Assembly: GCA_015058625.1 (NCBI GenBank)
Contig: SVCA01000015.1
Span: 1 to 41,755 of the forward strand
Source of the DNA: Pseudoselenomonas ruminantium
GTDB lineage: Bacteria > Bacillota > Negativicutes > Selenomonadales > Selenomonadaceae
Length of the DNA: 41,755 nt
Direction of reading: 5' to 3'
The position numbers were made by a program, and so were the translations under genes. The notes below the pieces were generated by a model. It saw only the letters and a list, made by a program, of their open reading frames with translations, ran no database searches and was not told the DNA's origin. Of the stretch, positions 15,375-23,344 are shown piece by piece; positions within the stretch are counted from its first letter, which is position 1; each line of letters begins with the position of its first letter.

Positions 15375-15647
15375 ATGTTGGACGCATTGATGAAAATTTT
15401 TGGCAAAAAAGAAGAAACCGGTAAGATTGCCCGGGATCGCCTGAAGGTGGTACTGATCCATGACCGTGCCAATATTTCCCCGGAGGTTATGGACAATCTG
15501 AAGAATGACATCATTAAAGTTATCTCCAATTATATGGAAATCAATCAGCAGGATATGGAAATCAATCTGGCTAATGATGATGATTCTGTAGCTTTGGTAG
15601 CCAATATCCCCGTCAGCCGCATGAAGCATGACAAGGGCGAACATTGA
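15375..15647 (+). CDS. minE: Cell division topological specificity factor MinE
   Basis: A 90-aa MinE. The N-terminal part (MLDALMKIFGKKEETGKIAR) has the membrane-contact helix and the MinD-activating segment (ARDRLKVVLIHDR). The rest is the dimer domain (ISPEVMDNLKNDIIKVISNY). Its presence means Min oscillation as in Gram-negative rods rather than the DivIVA-anchored Bacillus scheme. GAGAGGAGGGG lies directly before the ATG, an unusually strong ribosome site. Confidence 0.95.
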   Translation: MLDALMKIFGKKEETGKIARDRLKVVLIHDRANISPEVMDNLKNDIIKVISNYMEINQQDMEINLANDDDSVALVANIPVSRMKHDKGEH

Positions 15648-15663
15648 GAGAAGATAGACAATC

Positions 15664-16767
15664 ATGACCAAAACGATCTTGCGCCGCACGGACTTAACCC
15701 TGCTGGCGGCAACGGCCGGTATCATCATCATGAGTCTGGTGATTATCGGCAGTGCCACGCACATCAATACCCCCGGTGATGAGCGGTATTGGTTCGTGGC
15801 CCGGCAGGGCCTCTTTGCGGCGGTGAATATCGCTGTGGCGGCTTTTCTGATGAACTTTGACTACAAGATGTTGCAGGGTTATGGCAACAAGCTCTACATC
15901 TTCAATCTCATCATGCTGGTGGCGGTTATGCTGGTGGGGCAGTCGGCCTTGGGTGCGCAGCGGTGGATATCCATCGGGCCAATCAGCATCCAGCCTTCGG
16001 AGTTTTCCAAAATCATCATGATCGTATCTCTGGCTACGATGCTGGAGGATCGGGTGGGGAAACTCAACAATCTCCATGAGCTGCTGCCCGTGGCGGCCTA
16101 TGTGGGCCTGCCCTTCCTGCTGGTCTTGAAACAGCCGGACCTTGGGACCTCGTTGGTGTTTATGGCGATTTTCTTAGGCATGGTCTTTGTCAGCGGCATT
16201 AACCTGCGGCTCTTAGGCGGGCTGTTTGCGGCAGGCGTTGCCATGCTGCCGCTGCTCTGGCACTTTTTGAAGGACTATCAGAAGATGCGCATTATGGTCT
16301 TTATGGACCCGAATGTGGACCCGCTGGGGTCGGGCTATCATATCATCCAGTCTAAGATTGCCATCGGTTCCGGTATGCTCTTTGGTAAAGGTCTTTTCGA
16401 AGGCACGCAGAGTCAGCTGGACTTTTTGCCGGAGAACCACACGGACTTTATCTTTGCCGTGGTAGGTGAGGAACTGGGCTTTATTGGCGTTGTATGTCTG
16501 CTGCTCTTGTACCTCGTGGTGCTCTGGCGCGGTGCACAGATTGCCAAGGACGCCAGCGATATGTTCGGCCGCCTGCTCGCGGTGGGCATCACGTCCATGC
16601 TGGCCTTCCATGTGCTGGTCAACGTGGGCATGACCCTGGGCATCATGCCGGTTACGGGTATCCCTTTGCCGCTCATGAGCTACGGGGTAAGTTCACTGAC
16701 TACCAATATCATGGCGATAGCGATATTACTGAATATACAGCTTAGAAAAAAGAAATTAGAATTTTAG
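15664..16767 (+). CDS. rodA: Peptidoglycan glycosyltransferase RodA
   Basis: A 367-aa SEDS-family polymerase that elongates glycan strands with PBP2. About ten membrane segments are visible. Conserved parts include GAQRWISIGPISIQPSEFSK, LKQPDLGTSLVFM, and near the end GIPLPLMSYGVSSL. RodA rather than FtsW is supported by its place beside mrdA and mre genes. It starts 16 nt after minE with GAGAGAAGA. Its last codons form one arm of a long hairpin. Confidence 0.93.
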   Translation: MTKTILRRTDLTLLAATAGIIIMSLVIIGSATHINTPGDERYWFVARQGLFAAVNIAVAAFLMNFDYKMLQGYGNKLYIFNLIMLVAVMLVGQSALGAQRWISIGPISIQPSEFSKIIMIVSLATMLEDRVGKLNNLHELLPVAAYVGLPFLLVLKQPDLGTSLVFMAIFLGMVFVSGINLRLLGGLFAAGVAMLPLLWHFLKDYQKMRIMVFMDPNVDPLGSGYHIIQSKIAIGSGMLFGKGLFEGTQSQLDFLPENHTDFIFAVVGEELGFIGVVCLLLLYLVVLWRGAQIAKDASDMFGRLLAVGITSMLAFHVLVNVGMTLGIMPVTGIPLPLMSYGVSSLTTNIMAIAILLNIQLRKKKLEF

Positions 16768-16802
16768 GGAAGGCTCCTTTGGGAGCCTTCTCTAAAATTC
16801 TA
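16757..16802 (+). terminator. Long hairpin overlapping the rodA stop codon
   Basis: A 21-bp near-perfect stem, 16757-16777 with 16782-16802, has one mismatch and loop TTTG, centred on GAAGGCTCC/GGAGCCTTC. The left arm includes the rodA stop. There is no T run after it, so it is more likely an mRNA 3'-end stabiliser or weak, possibly two-way, terminator. Confidence 0.6.
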
Positions 16803-16851
16803 CAGGAAAAAGAACTGAATGTGTAAAAGATGTATGGAGGAATTTAACGAA

Positions 16852-19464
16852 ATGGTACAACTCAATCATGAGGTGCTCCAGTCGGTGCTGAAGCCGTCCC
16901 GCTATACGGGTGGCGAATGGAATGCACAGGTGAAGGATTGGGATAAGGTTGACTGCACCTTTGCATTGGCGCTGCCGGATGTCTATGAAGTGGGCATGAG
17001 TAACTTGGGACTGGCGATTCTCTATGAAATTCTGAACAAGGAAGCAAACATTGCCGCCGAGCGAGTCTATGCGCCCTGGACGGATATGGAAGCGGAGATG
17101 CGCAGCCGCAATATCCCGCTGTTCTCGCTGGAAACGAAGCATGAGCTTTCTAAGTTTGACTTCTTCGGCTTTTCCCTGCAGTATGAGATGATTTACTCCA
17201 ACGTGCTCAATATGCTGGACCTCTCAGGGATTCCCCTTTGGAGCAAAGACCGCGGCGAGGATATGCCCTTTATCGTGGGCGGCGGCCCCTGCGTTTACAA
17301 CGTAGAGCCCATTGCCGACTTCTTTGACTTCTTTATCGTCGGTGAAGCAGAAGAAGCCATTGTGGAGGTTTCCAAGACTTTTATCGAGTGGAAAAAGGCA
17401 GGACGTATGGGCGGACGCCGCGGTTTCCTCGAACGCCTGCTGGTGATTGACGGTATCTATGTGCCGTCCTTCTACGAGCCGAAATATACGGCAGATGGCG
17501 ACTATGAAAAGCTTGAACCACTGCATGAAAATGCTAAAAGCCTTATCTATAAGCGTGTCTGCAAGAATATGGATGAGACAATGAGCGTGGAGCACCCCTT
17601 GGTGCCATCCATGGATATTGTCCATAACCGCGCCATGCTCGAACTCTTCCGCGGCTGCTCCCGTGGCTGCCGTTTCTGTCAGGCGGGTATCTGCTACCGC
17701 CCGGCGCGTGAACGCACCGAAGAAAATCTCAAGAAGATGGCCCGAAACTTGGTGGACAGCACGGGCTACAATGAAATGAGTCTGACTTCGCTGTCCTCGG
17801 CAGATTATTCCTGTCTGGGCCGTCTGGTGGATGATTTGATGCTCGGCTTTAAGGACGAGGAAGTGAGTTTCTCCCTGCCGTCCCTGCGCATTGACAGCTT
17901 CTCCATTGATTTGGCGCATAAGATGCAGCAGGTCAGAAAGTCCGGCCTGACCTTTGCACCCGAAGCAGGCACGCAGAGACTGCGCGATGTCATCAATAAA
18001 GGTGTAACTGAGGAAAACCTGATGAACGCCTGCGCTTCGGCCTTCAAGCAGGGCTGGAAGCAGGTCAAGCTCTACTTTATGATGGGCCTGCCGACGGAAA
18101 CCGACGAAGATGTTATCGGCATTGCCAAGCTCGCGAAGAAAGTCGTTGACCTCTATACGGAAATCAAGGGCAAGCGGGGCGTCAAGGTTACGGTGTCTGT
18201 TTCCTGCTTCGTGCCGAAACCCTATACGCCGTTCCAGTGGTTCGGTCAGCTGCCCATTGAAGAATTCCAGCGCCGTCAGGAGCTCTTGAAGGAGCACATC
18301 ACCGACCGCGCGATTACCTTTAACTACCATGATGCCCGCCTGTCTGTTATCGAGGGTGTGTTTGCCCGCGGTGACCGCCGCTTAGCGAAAGTGCTCTATC
18401 AGGCATGGCAGGATGGGGCCAAGTTCGACGGCTGGACGGATTTGTACCAGCATGAAACATGGCTTAAGGCAATGGAAAAATGCGGCATTGATGGTAAGTA
18501 TTACAGCCAGCGCACCCGCAACTTTAACGAGGCACTGCCCTGGGCGATTACTTCGCCGGGCGTCAATACGGAGTTCCTGCTGCGTGAGTGGCATAAGGCC
18601 ATGCAGGAGGCACTCACTGAAGACTGCCGCCGTGGCAAGTGCTCGGCCTGCGGCATCTGCCCGAATCTTGGCGTACATGTGATGGATTATGCCAAGGAAG
18701 AAGCAGAACGCGGCTATCAGTCGCCGGAACTGCCTGCCAAAGTTCATCGTGACCCTAAGGATTCCGGCCGTCCCCGCACGCTCTATAAATACCGTGCAGA
18801 AATCACCAAGGGTGAAGATTTGCGCTATGTGTCCCATCTGGATTATGCCAATATCTTCATCCGCGCGTTCAAGCGTTCCGGCCTGCCCATGGCGTATTCG
18901 GAAGGCTTCAACCATCATATGAAGGTCGCCTTTGCTTCGGCCTTGTCTTTAGGCGTGACCAGTGAGGCGGAGTATATGGAATTTGAACTCTTGAAACCCG
19001 TCTGCCAGCCGGAGGTCTTTGACAAACTTAAAGCCCAGCTGCCGCCGGGGATTGAACTCAAGGAACTGCGGGAGGTCAAGACCAAGCAGAAGGCCATGAT
19101 GGCCCAGGCCGATGAGGCAAGATACGCAGCTTATATGCCGCTGCGGGGAGACTTTGTCCTTGCCCAGGCGGCGGTGAAGCGGTACAATGAAGCGAAGGAA
19201 GTTCAGTTCCAGCGCGTTACGCCGAAGAAGAAGCGCGATATTGAACTGAAGAAATATATGAAACAGCCAGTGAAAGTTTCGCTTGAGGGGAATATGTTGG
19301 TTCTGGCTATTGATATTGCGATTACGGACAGCGGCAGCGTGAAGCCGAGTGAGGTAATTCATGTTCTTGCTGAACAGTTCAGCTTACCAGCCAATCCTGC
19401 AGAGGCGAAAATCTGTCGGACAGCCATGCTGGCTAATGGGAAAAGGCTCGTGGAACTTGTATAG
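16852..19464 (+). CDS. B12-binding radical SAM protein fused to DUF2344 (TIGR03960/TIGR03936)
   Basis: An 870-aa fusion. The first ~230 residues include KPSRYTGGEWN and a cobalamin-binding-like region (FGFSLQYEMIYSNVLNMLDL, FIVGGGPCVYN). The radical SAM core binds a 4Fe-4S cluster at C269, C273 and C276 (GCSRGCRFCQAG). After a second Cys group (CSACGICPNLG) the DUF2344 part runs from about residue 640 to the end (LRYVSHLDYANIFIRAFKRS). The two parts are separate adjacent genes in some Firmicutes. The substrate is unknown, though the constant neighbour RNase G hints at RNA or ribosome work. I start at ATG 16852 (GGAGG, 11 nt before); an in-frame ATG at 16819 would add 11 residues. Confidence 0.87.
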   Translation: MVQLNHEVLQSVLKPSRYTGGEWNAQVKDWDKVDCTFALALPDVYEVGMSNLGLAILYEILNKEANIAAERVYAPWTDMEAEMRSRNIPLFSLETKHELSKFDFFGFSLQYEMIYSNVLNMLDLSGIPLWSKDRGEDMPFIVGGGPCVYNVEPIADFFDFFIVGEAEEAIVEVSKTFIEWKKAGRMGGRRGFLERLLVIDGIYVPSFYEPKYTADGDYEKLEPLHENAKSLIYKRVCKNMDETMSVEHPLVPSMDIVHNRAMLELFRGCSRGCRFCQAGICYRPARERTEENLKKMARNLVDSTGYNEMSLTSLSSADYSCLGRLVDDLMLGFKDEEVSFSLPSLRIDSFSIDLAHKMQQVRKSGLTFAPEAGTQRLRDVINKGVTEENLMNACASAFKQGWKQVKLYFMMGLPTETDEDVIGIAKLAKKVVDLYTEIKGKRGVKVTVSVSCFVPKPYTPFQWFGQLPIEEFQRRQELLKEHITDRAITFNYHDARLSVIEGVFARGDRRLAKVLYQAWQDGAKFDGWTDLYQHETWLKAMEKCGIDGKYYSQRTRNFNEALPWAITSPGVNTEFLLREWHKAMQEALTEDCRRGKCSACGICPNLGVHVMDYAKEEAERGYQSPELPAKVHRDPKDSGRPRTLYKYRAEITKGEDLRYVSHLDYANIFIRAFKRSGLPMAYSEGFNHHMKVAFASALSLGVTSEAEYMEFELLKPVCQPEVFDKLKAQLPPGIELKELREVKTKQKAMMAQADEARYAAYMPLRGDFVLAQAAVKRYNEAKEVQFQRVTPKKKRDIELKKYMKQPVKVSLEGNMLVLAIDIAITDSGSVKPSEVIHVLAEQFSLPANPAEAKICRTAMLANGKRLVELV

Positions 19465-19473
19465 TTAGTGCGA

Positions 19474-19647
19474 GGTACTTTTCTTTGGCGCAAAGAAAAG
19501 TACCCAAAAGAAAACGCGGACTGAAATCACATCACGTGATTTACGTCCGCCTGCGCCCTTCCTTGGGCGCTGGGCAACGATAGACATATTGAGTTCGTGG
19601 CAGGAAGTAAAGCCTTCCCCTTGAGGGGAAGGTGCCCCGTTAGGGGC
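19474..19647 (+). repeat. Stack of five hairpin repeats in the RNase G leader
   Basis: Five inverted repeats follow one another in the 222-nt gap. They are a perfect 13-bp stem at 19474-19504, 15-nt arms at 19516-19550 with a 2-nt internal mismatch, GCGCCC/GGGCGC at 19553-19570, CCTTCCCC/GGGGAAGG at 19613-19632 and GCCCC/GGGGC at 19634-19647. The last two with GGATGAGG after them look like a dispersed repeat seen in many Firmicutes (from memory, not searched). They may be repeat-element remnants and could also be processed by, or control, RNase G itself. Confidence 0.6.
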
Positions 19648-19686
19648 GGATGAGGTGGATATACTTTGAGCAGGGGAGGTGAATTG

Positions 19687-21129
19687 ATGAAATCTATTTT
19701 AGTAACCGTAGTACCTGAAGAAACAAAACTGGCCATTCTTGAAGACGGTAAGCTATCTTCCATCGAGGTGGAGCGAGCCACGCATTCGCATCTTGTCGGC
19801 AATATTTATAAAGGGCAGGTGCAGAATGTCCTGCCGGGGATGCAGGCGGCGTTTGTGGATATTGGTACGGGCAAGAATGCGTTTATGTATATCGGGGATG
19901 GGATGCCTGCGGATGTGAAGCAGACCCTTCCTCATTCGCAGAAGATTCATATCGGCCAGCAGCTGCCGGTGCAGATTATTAAGGACGCTATCGGCTCGAA
20001 GGGGCCGCGGGCGACTACGCATATTACCCTGCCCGGGCGCAATGTCGTGCTTTTGCCGACGGCGGCTTATATTGGCATGTCCCGGAGGATTGAGGAGGAA
20101 GCGGAGCGCAACCGGCTGCATGATATTGCCTCCCGCATCTGTCCGGAAGGGATGGGGCTTATCATCCGCACGGTGGCGGCAGGGGCTACGGAAGAGTCCT
20201 TGCGGGAAGATGTGGAATATCTGGAAAAGCTCTGGCATTCCATGATGGCCCGCTTCAAGATGAAGAGCAAGGGTGCCAATCTTCTTTACCGGGATGCAGA
20301 TTTGATTATCCGCGTTGTGCGGGATAATCTGACGCCGGAAGTGGAGGCCATGTGGATTGACAATCGGGCCGTCTATCAGCGGGTGCGTGATTTTGTGCAG
20401 CTGCTGTCCCCGGAACTTACGGAGAAAATCCATTATTATGACAGCCGGGAACCGCTCTTTAAGCATTACGGTATCGAAGAAGAACTGGATAATCTGGGCG
20501 GACGTACCGTGGAGCTGAAGTCTGGGGGCTTCCTGGTCATCGACAAGACCGAAGCGCTGACAGTGATTGATGTGAACACCGGCAAGTACACGGGCAGTAC
20601 CAATCTAGGGGAAACGGTCTATCATGCCAATCAGGAGGCGGCGGAAGAAATCATGCGCCAGCTGCGCCTCCGGGATATCGGCGGCATCATCATCGTGGAT
20701 TTTATCGATATGGAAAAGGACGAGCATAAGGAACAGCTGCTCGCTCATTTGCGGGAACTGGCCAAGTTTGACCCCACCAAGACCAATATCGTGGATATCA
20801 CGAGTTTGGGGCTGGTGGAAATCACCCGCAAGAAATCCCGGCAAAACTTAGACAGCATCATCTACAGCGAATGTCCTATCTGTCACGGACGGGGGCGGGT
20901 GGAATCGCCGGAGACGGTCAGCATCCGCATTGCCGGAGATATCCGCCGCATGGAGCATAAATCCCATGCAGAGGACGGCTATGAAATCGAAGTCCATGAA
21001 TCTGTGGCGGAGGAACTGCGTCACAATCAGCTGCTCATGAATCTGGCGGCAGAATTTGCCATGGATATCAAGGTCACGGCCACCCCGGGCATGCATCCGG
21101 AAAATTATGTCATATTGCAAAACAGTTAA
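19687..21129 (+). CDS. rng: Ribonuclease G/E family endoribonuclease
   Basis: A 480-aa endoribonuclease acting on mRNA and rRNA precursors. An S1 RNA-binding domain spans about residues 36-120 (GNIYKGQVQNVLPGMQAAFVDIG). The catalytic Mg2+ aspartates D295 (VIDVNTGKYTG) and D338 (IIIVDFIDM) are 43 residues apart, as in E. coli RNase E D303/D346. The zinc-link CPIC is at 396-399. There is no long C-terminal scaffold, so it is RNase G-like. The ATG at 19687 follows GGGGAGGT by 6 nt; an in-frame TTG 21 nt upstream overlaps that site and is less likely. Confidence 0.93.
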   Translation: MKSILVTVVPEETKLAILEDGKLSSIEVERATHSHLVGNIYKGQVQNVLPGMQAAFVDIGTGKNAFMYIGDGMPADVKQTLPHSQKIHIGQQLPVQIIKDAIGSKGPRATTHITLPGRNVVLLPTAAYIGMSRRIEEEAERNRLHDIASRICPEGMGLIIRTVAAGATEESLREDVEYLEKLWHSMMARFKMKSKGANLLYRDADLIIRVVRDNLTPEVEAMWIDNRAVYQRVRDFVQLLSPELTEKIHYYDSREPLFKHYGIEEELDNLGGRTVELKSGGFLVIDKTEALTVIDVNTGKYTGSTNLGETVYHANQEAAEEIMRQLRLRDIGGIIIVDFIDMEKDEHKEQLLAHLRELAKFDPTKTNIVDITSLGLVEITRKKSRQNLDSIIYSECPICHGRGRVESPETVSIRIAGDIRRMEHKSHAEDGYEIEVHESVAEELRHNQLLMNLAAEFAMDIKVTATPGMHPENYVILQNS

Positions 21130-21157
21130 GAGGCTGAACAAGCCTCTTTTGTTTTTA
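21128..21157 (+). terminator. Terminator after rng
   Basis: An 8-bp stem AAGAGGCT/AGCCTCTT with loop GAACA begins at the rng stop codon and runs into TTTTGTTTTT. Confidence 0.85.
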
Positions 21158-21176
21158 TTACTTTTTGGGAAAAACA

Positions 21177-21205
21177 TTGCTCTTATTTGTCAAAAAAGTT
21201 ATAAT
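21177..21205 (+). promoter_or_regulatory. Promoter of the lysR gene
   Basis: TTGCTC (21177-21182) and consensus TATAAT (21200-21205) are separated by 17 bp. The expected RNA starts about 55 nt before the LysR ATG. Confidence 0.65.
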
Positions 21206-21266
21206 AAACCTAAATGGTTATACTAGCTATGAAGTTTTGCATATAGATTTGAGAAAGAGGCAGGAA

Positions 21267-22157
21267 ATGGATATCAAGGATATGCGGGCGTTTTACGCCA
21301 TTGTGGAGGAAGGAAATATCAGTCATGCGGCCCAGCGGCTGGATATTGCCCAGCCCGCTTTATCGCGGCAGATGAAACGGCTGGAAACTTCTCTGGGAGT
21401 ACAGCTCTTTGAACGGGGCAGCCGCCGTATCCGCCTGACCGATGCGGGCCGGGTTATGTACTCCCGCGTGGAGCATATTTTGGGCATGGTGGATGGTACC
21501 GTCCGGGAGATTACGGAGATCGGCTCCGGGATTGCCGGTTCTGTCCGCCTGGGCACCATCACTACGTCCGGGGCTTTACTTTTGCCGGAACTTATTTCTG
21601 AATTTCATTCCCGCTATCCCAATGTAACCTATCAGATTTGGGAAGCGGAAGGGGCGCGCATTCTGGAACTGCTGGATAACCGCGTAATTGAAATCGGCAT
21701 TACCCGCACGCAGGTGGATTCCAAGGTTTACGAGTCCATTGTGCTGCCCAATGAGCCGTTAGTGCTCATTATGAACAAGGAGCAGGAAATCGGCGCCGCC
21801 AGCGATAAGGTGGAACTTAACGAGCTCAAAGACCAGCCCATCATCATTCCGCTGCGCTGGCAGTCGGTATTCATTGCCAACTGCCGCAAGCTGGGCTTTG
21901 AGCCCAACATTGTCTGCGTCAGCGACAGTATCGTACAGGACTTGCTGCTGGCCAAGATGGGGATGGGCATGGCGCTTTTGCCGGTGTCCTCCAAGACCCT
22001 TTTGACTGACGGCAATCTCATATATAAAAAGCTGATTGAGCCGGAGATGAGTACCCATACGGTAATTGCCTGGCTGAAAAACCGCACGCTCTCATCCTCC
22101 AGTGAACATCTGATTCGTCTGTTCCGGGAAATGTTTCTCGGAGAGAAAGGAGTATAA
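21267..22157 (+). CDS. LysR-family transcriptional regulator
   Basis: A 296-aa LTTR. The winged helix-turn-helix is in the first 60 residues (MRAFYAIVEEGNISHAAQRL, AQPALSRQMKRLE), and the rest is a two-lobed periplasmic-binding-protein-like effector domain. It starts at ATG 21267, which gives the standard LysR N-terminus; an in-frame ATG 102 nt upstream would place 34 extra residues over the promoter. It is not divergent from its neighbour as many LTTRs are; instead it reads into the thioesterase gene 2 nt downstream. It likely controls its own operon. The ligand is unknown; the partner gene suggests an acyl-CoA or organic acid. Confidence 0.88.
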   Translation: MDIKDMRAFYAIVEEGNISHAAQRLDIAQPALSRQMKRLETSLGVQLFERGSRRIRLTDAGRVMYSRVEHILGMVDGTVREITEIGSGIAGSVRLGTITTSGALLLPELISEFHSRYPNVTYQIWEAEGARILELLDNRVIEIGITRTQVDSKVYESIVLPNEPLVLIMNKEQEIGAASDKVELNELKDQPIIIPLRWQSVFIANCRKLGFEPNIVCVSDSIVQDLLLAKMGMGMALLPVSSKTLLTDGNLIYKKLIEPEMSTHTVIAWLKNRTLSSSSEHLIRLFREMFLGEKGV

Positions 22158-22159
22158 AG

Positions 22160-22561
22160 ATGGAATTAACGGCTGTGCAAGTGGGACTTAAAAATACGGT
22201 TTCTGAGGAAGTTACGGAGGAGAAAACCGCCCGGGCCATGGGCAGCGGCAGCCTGCCGGTTTATGCGACGCCAGCCATGACCTGCCTGATGGAAAAGGCG
22301 GCCACGGAAGCGGTGGAAGCTCTGGTGCCGGAGGGCTGGACCACCGTGGGCATCAGCCTTCATGTGGCGCATACCGCAGCGACGCCTGTGGGACTTACCG
22401 TGCGGGCGGAAGCCGAGGTTACGGCTGTGGAAGGCCGCAAGATTATCTTCACCGTGCGGGCCTATGATGACCAGGGCGAAATTGGCGTAGGCAGCCATGA
22501 GCGTTTTGCGGTAGCCAAGGAGAAGTTTTTGGCCAAGGCCGCAGCGAAAGTACAACATTAA
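22160..22561 (+). CDS. FlK-like acyl-CoA thioesterase (hot-dog fold)
   Basis: A 133-aa hot-dog thioesterase like fluoroacetyl-CoA thioesterase FlK. The three catalytic residues fit: T37 (VYATPAM), E45 (LMEKAA) and H71 (HVAHTAATPVG). Their spacing (8 and 34 residues from T37) equals that of FlK T42, E50 and H76. It starts 2 nt after lysR with GAGAAAGGAG in the end of that gene, so the two form one unit. FlK itself protects a fluoroacetate producer; most homologues in anaerobes probably hydrolyse other small acyl-CoAs. The substrate is inferred only in class. Confidence 0.82.
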   Translation: MELTAVQVGLKNTVSEEVTEEKTARAMGSGSLPVYATPAMTCLMEKAATEAVEALVPEGWTTVGISLHVAHTAATPVGLTVRAEAEVTAVEGRKIIFTVRAYDDQGEIGVGSHERFAVAKEKFLAKAAAKVQH

Positions 22562-22578
22562 ATTTCCATTATAATTAC

Positions 22579-22610
22579 AAGGCAAGGCTTTTCAAACCTT
22601 GCCCTTCGTT
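22579..22610 (+). terminator. Hairpin after the thioesterase gene
   Basis: A stem GGCAAGG/CCTTGCC (22581-22587, 22597-22603) with a 9-nt loop is followed by CTTCGTT. The T run is poor, so termination may be partial. Confidence 0.55.
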
Positions 22611-22651
22611 ATATTATATATGTATGTTTAACTTACAGGAGGGGACTTTGT

Positions 22652-23344
22652 ATGGCGAATCCGAAAATTTTTATCGTAGAAGATGAACACCGTATTGCCC
22701 GTTTTTTGCAGATTGAACTCGAACATGAAGGCTATGACACGGCTCTTGAGGATAACGGCCGTCATGCCCTGGATAGAATCTTAAAGGGTGGCTTTGACCT
22801 GGTACTCTTGGATGTGATGCTGCCGGAGATGGATGGGATGGAAGTTTGCCGCAAGGTGCGGGAGACTTCGGACGTGCCCATCATCATGCTGACGGCTCGC
22901 GATGATGTGTCCGATATGGTATCGGGGCTGGATTTGGGCGCGGATGATTACATCACCAAACCCTTCGACATGCAGGAACTTCTGGCCCGCATCCGCCGTG
23001 CCCTGCGCAGCCATTACAAGGAAAATCCCAGCGAAGGGGATGAGAACGAGCGCCTGGCCATCAAGGACCTCATCATGATTCCGAGCCGCTATGAAGTGCG
23101 GGTCAAGGGTGAGTTTGTGCAGCTCACCAAAAAGGAATATGCCCTGTTGGAATTTTTGCTGCGCAACAAGCGCAATGTTCTGTCCCGTGAACAGATTCTG
23201 CAGGCGGTATGGGGCTATGATTACAATGGGGACACCAATGTGGTGGATGTTTATATCCGTTACCTCCGCTCGAAAATCGATGAACGCTATCAGGAAAAAT
23301 ACATCTATACGGTGCGGGGCATAGGCTATGCTGTCAGGGATTAA
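22652..23344 (+). CDS. OmpR-family response regulator
   Basis: A 230-aa two-component regulator. The receiver domain (1-120) has the acidic pair ED near residues 10-11, phospho-acceptor D54 (LLDVMLPEMDG), T81 and K103. The winged-helix DNA-binding domain (about 133-230) ends in TNVVDVYIRYLRSKID and VRGIGYAVRD. It resembles ArlR-type regulators. The strong ribosome site CAGGAGGGG precedes the ATG. The last 17 nt overlap the kinase gene, so both are made together. Its targets are not shown by the sequence. Confidence 0.93.
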   Translation: MANPKIFIVEDEHRIARFLQIELEHEGYDTALEDNGRHALDRILKGGFDLVLLDVMLPEMDGMEVCRKVRETSDVPIIMLTARDDVSDMVSGLDLGADDYITKPFDMQELLARIRRALRSHYKENPSEGDENERLAIKDLIMIPSRYEVRVKGEFVQLTKKEYALLEFLLRNKRNVLSREQILQAVWGYDYNGDTNVVDVYIRYLRSKIDERYQEKYIYTVRGIGYAVRD

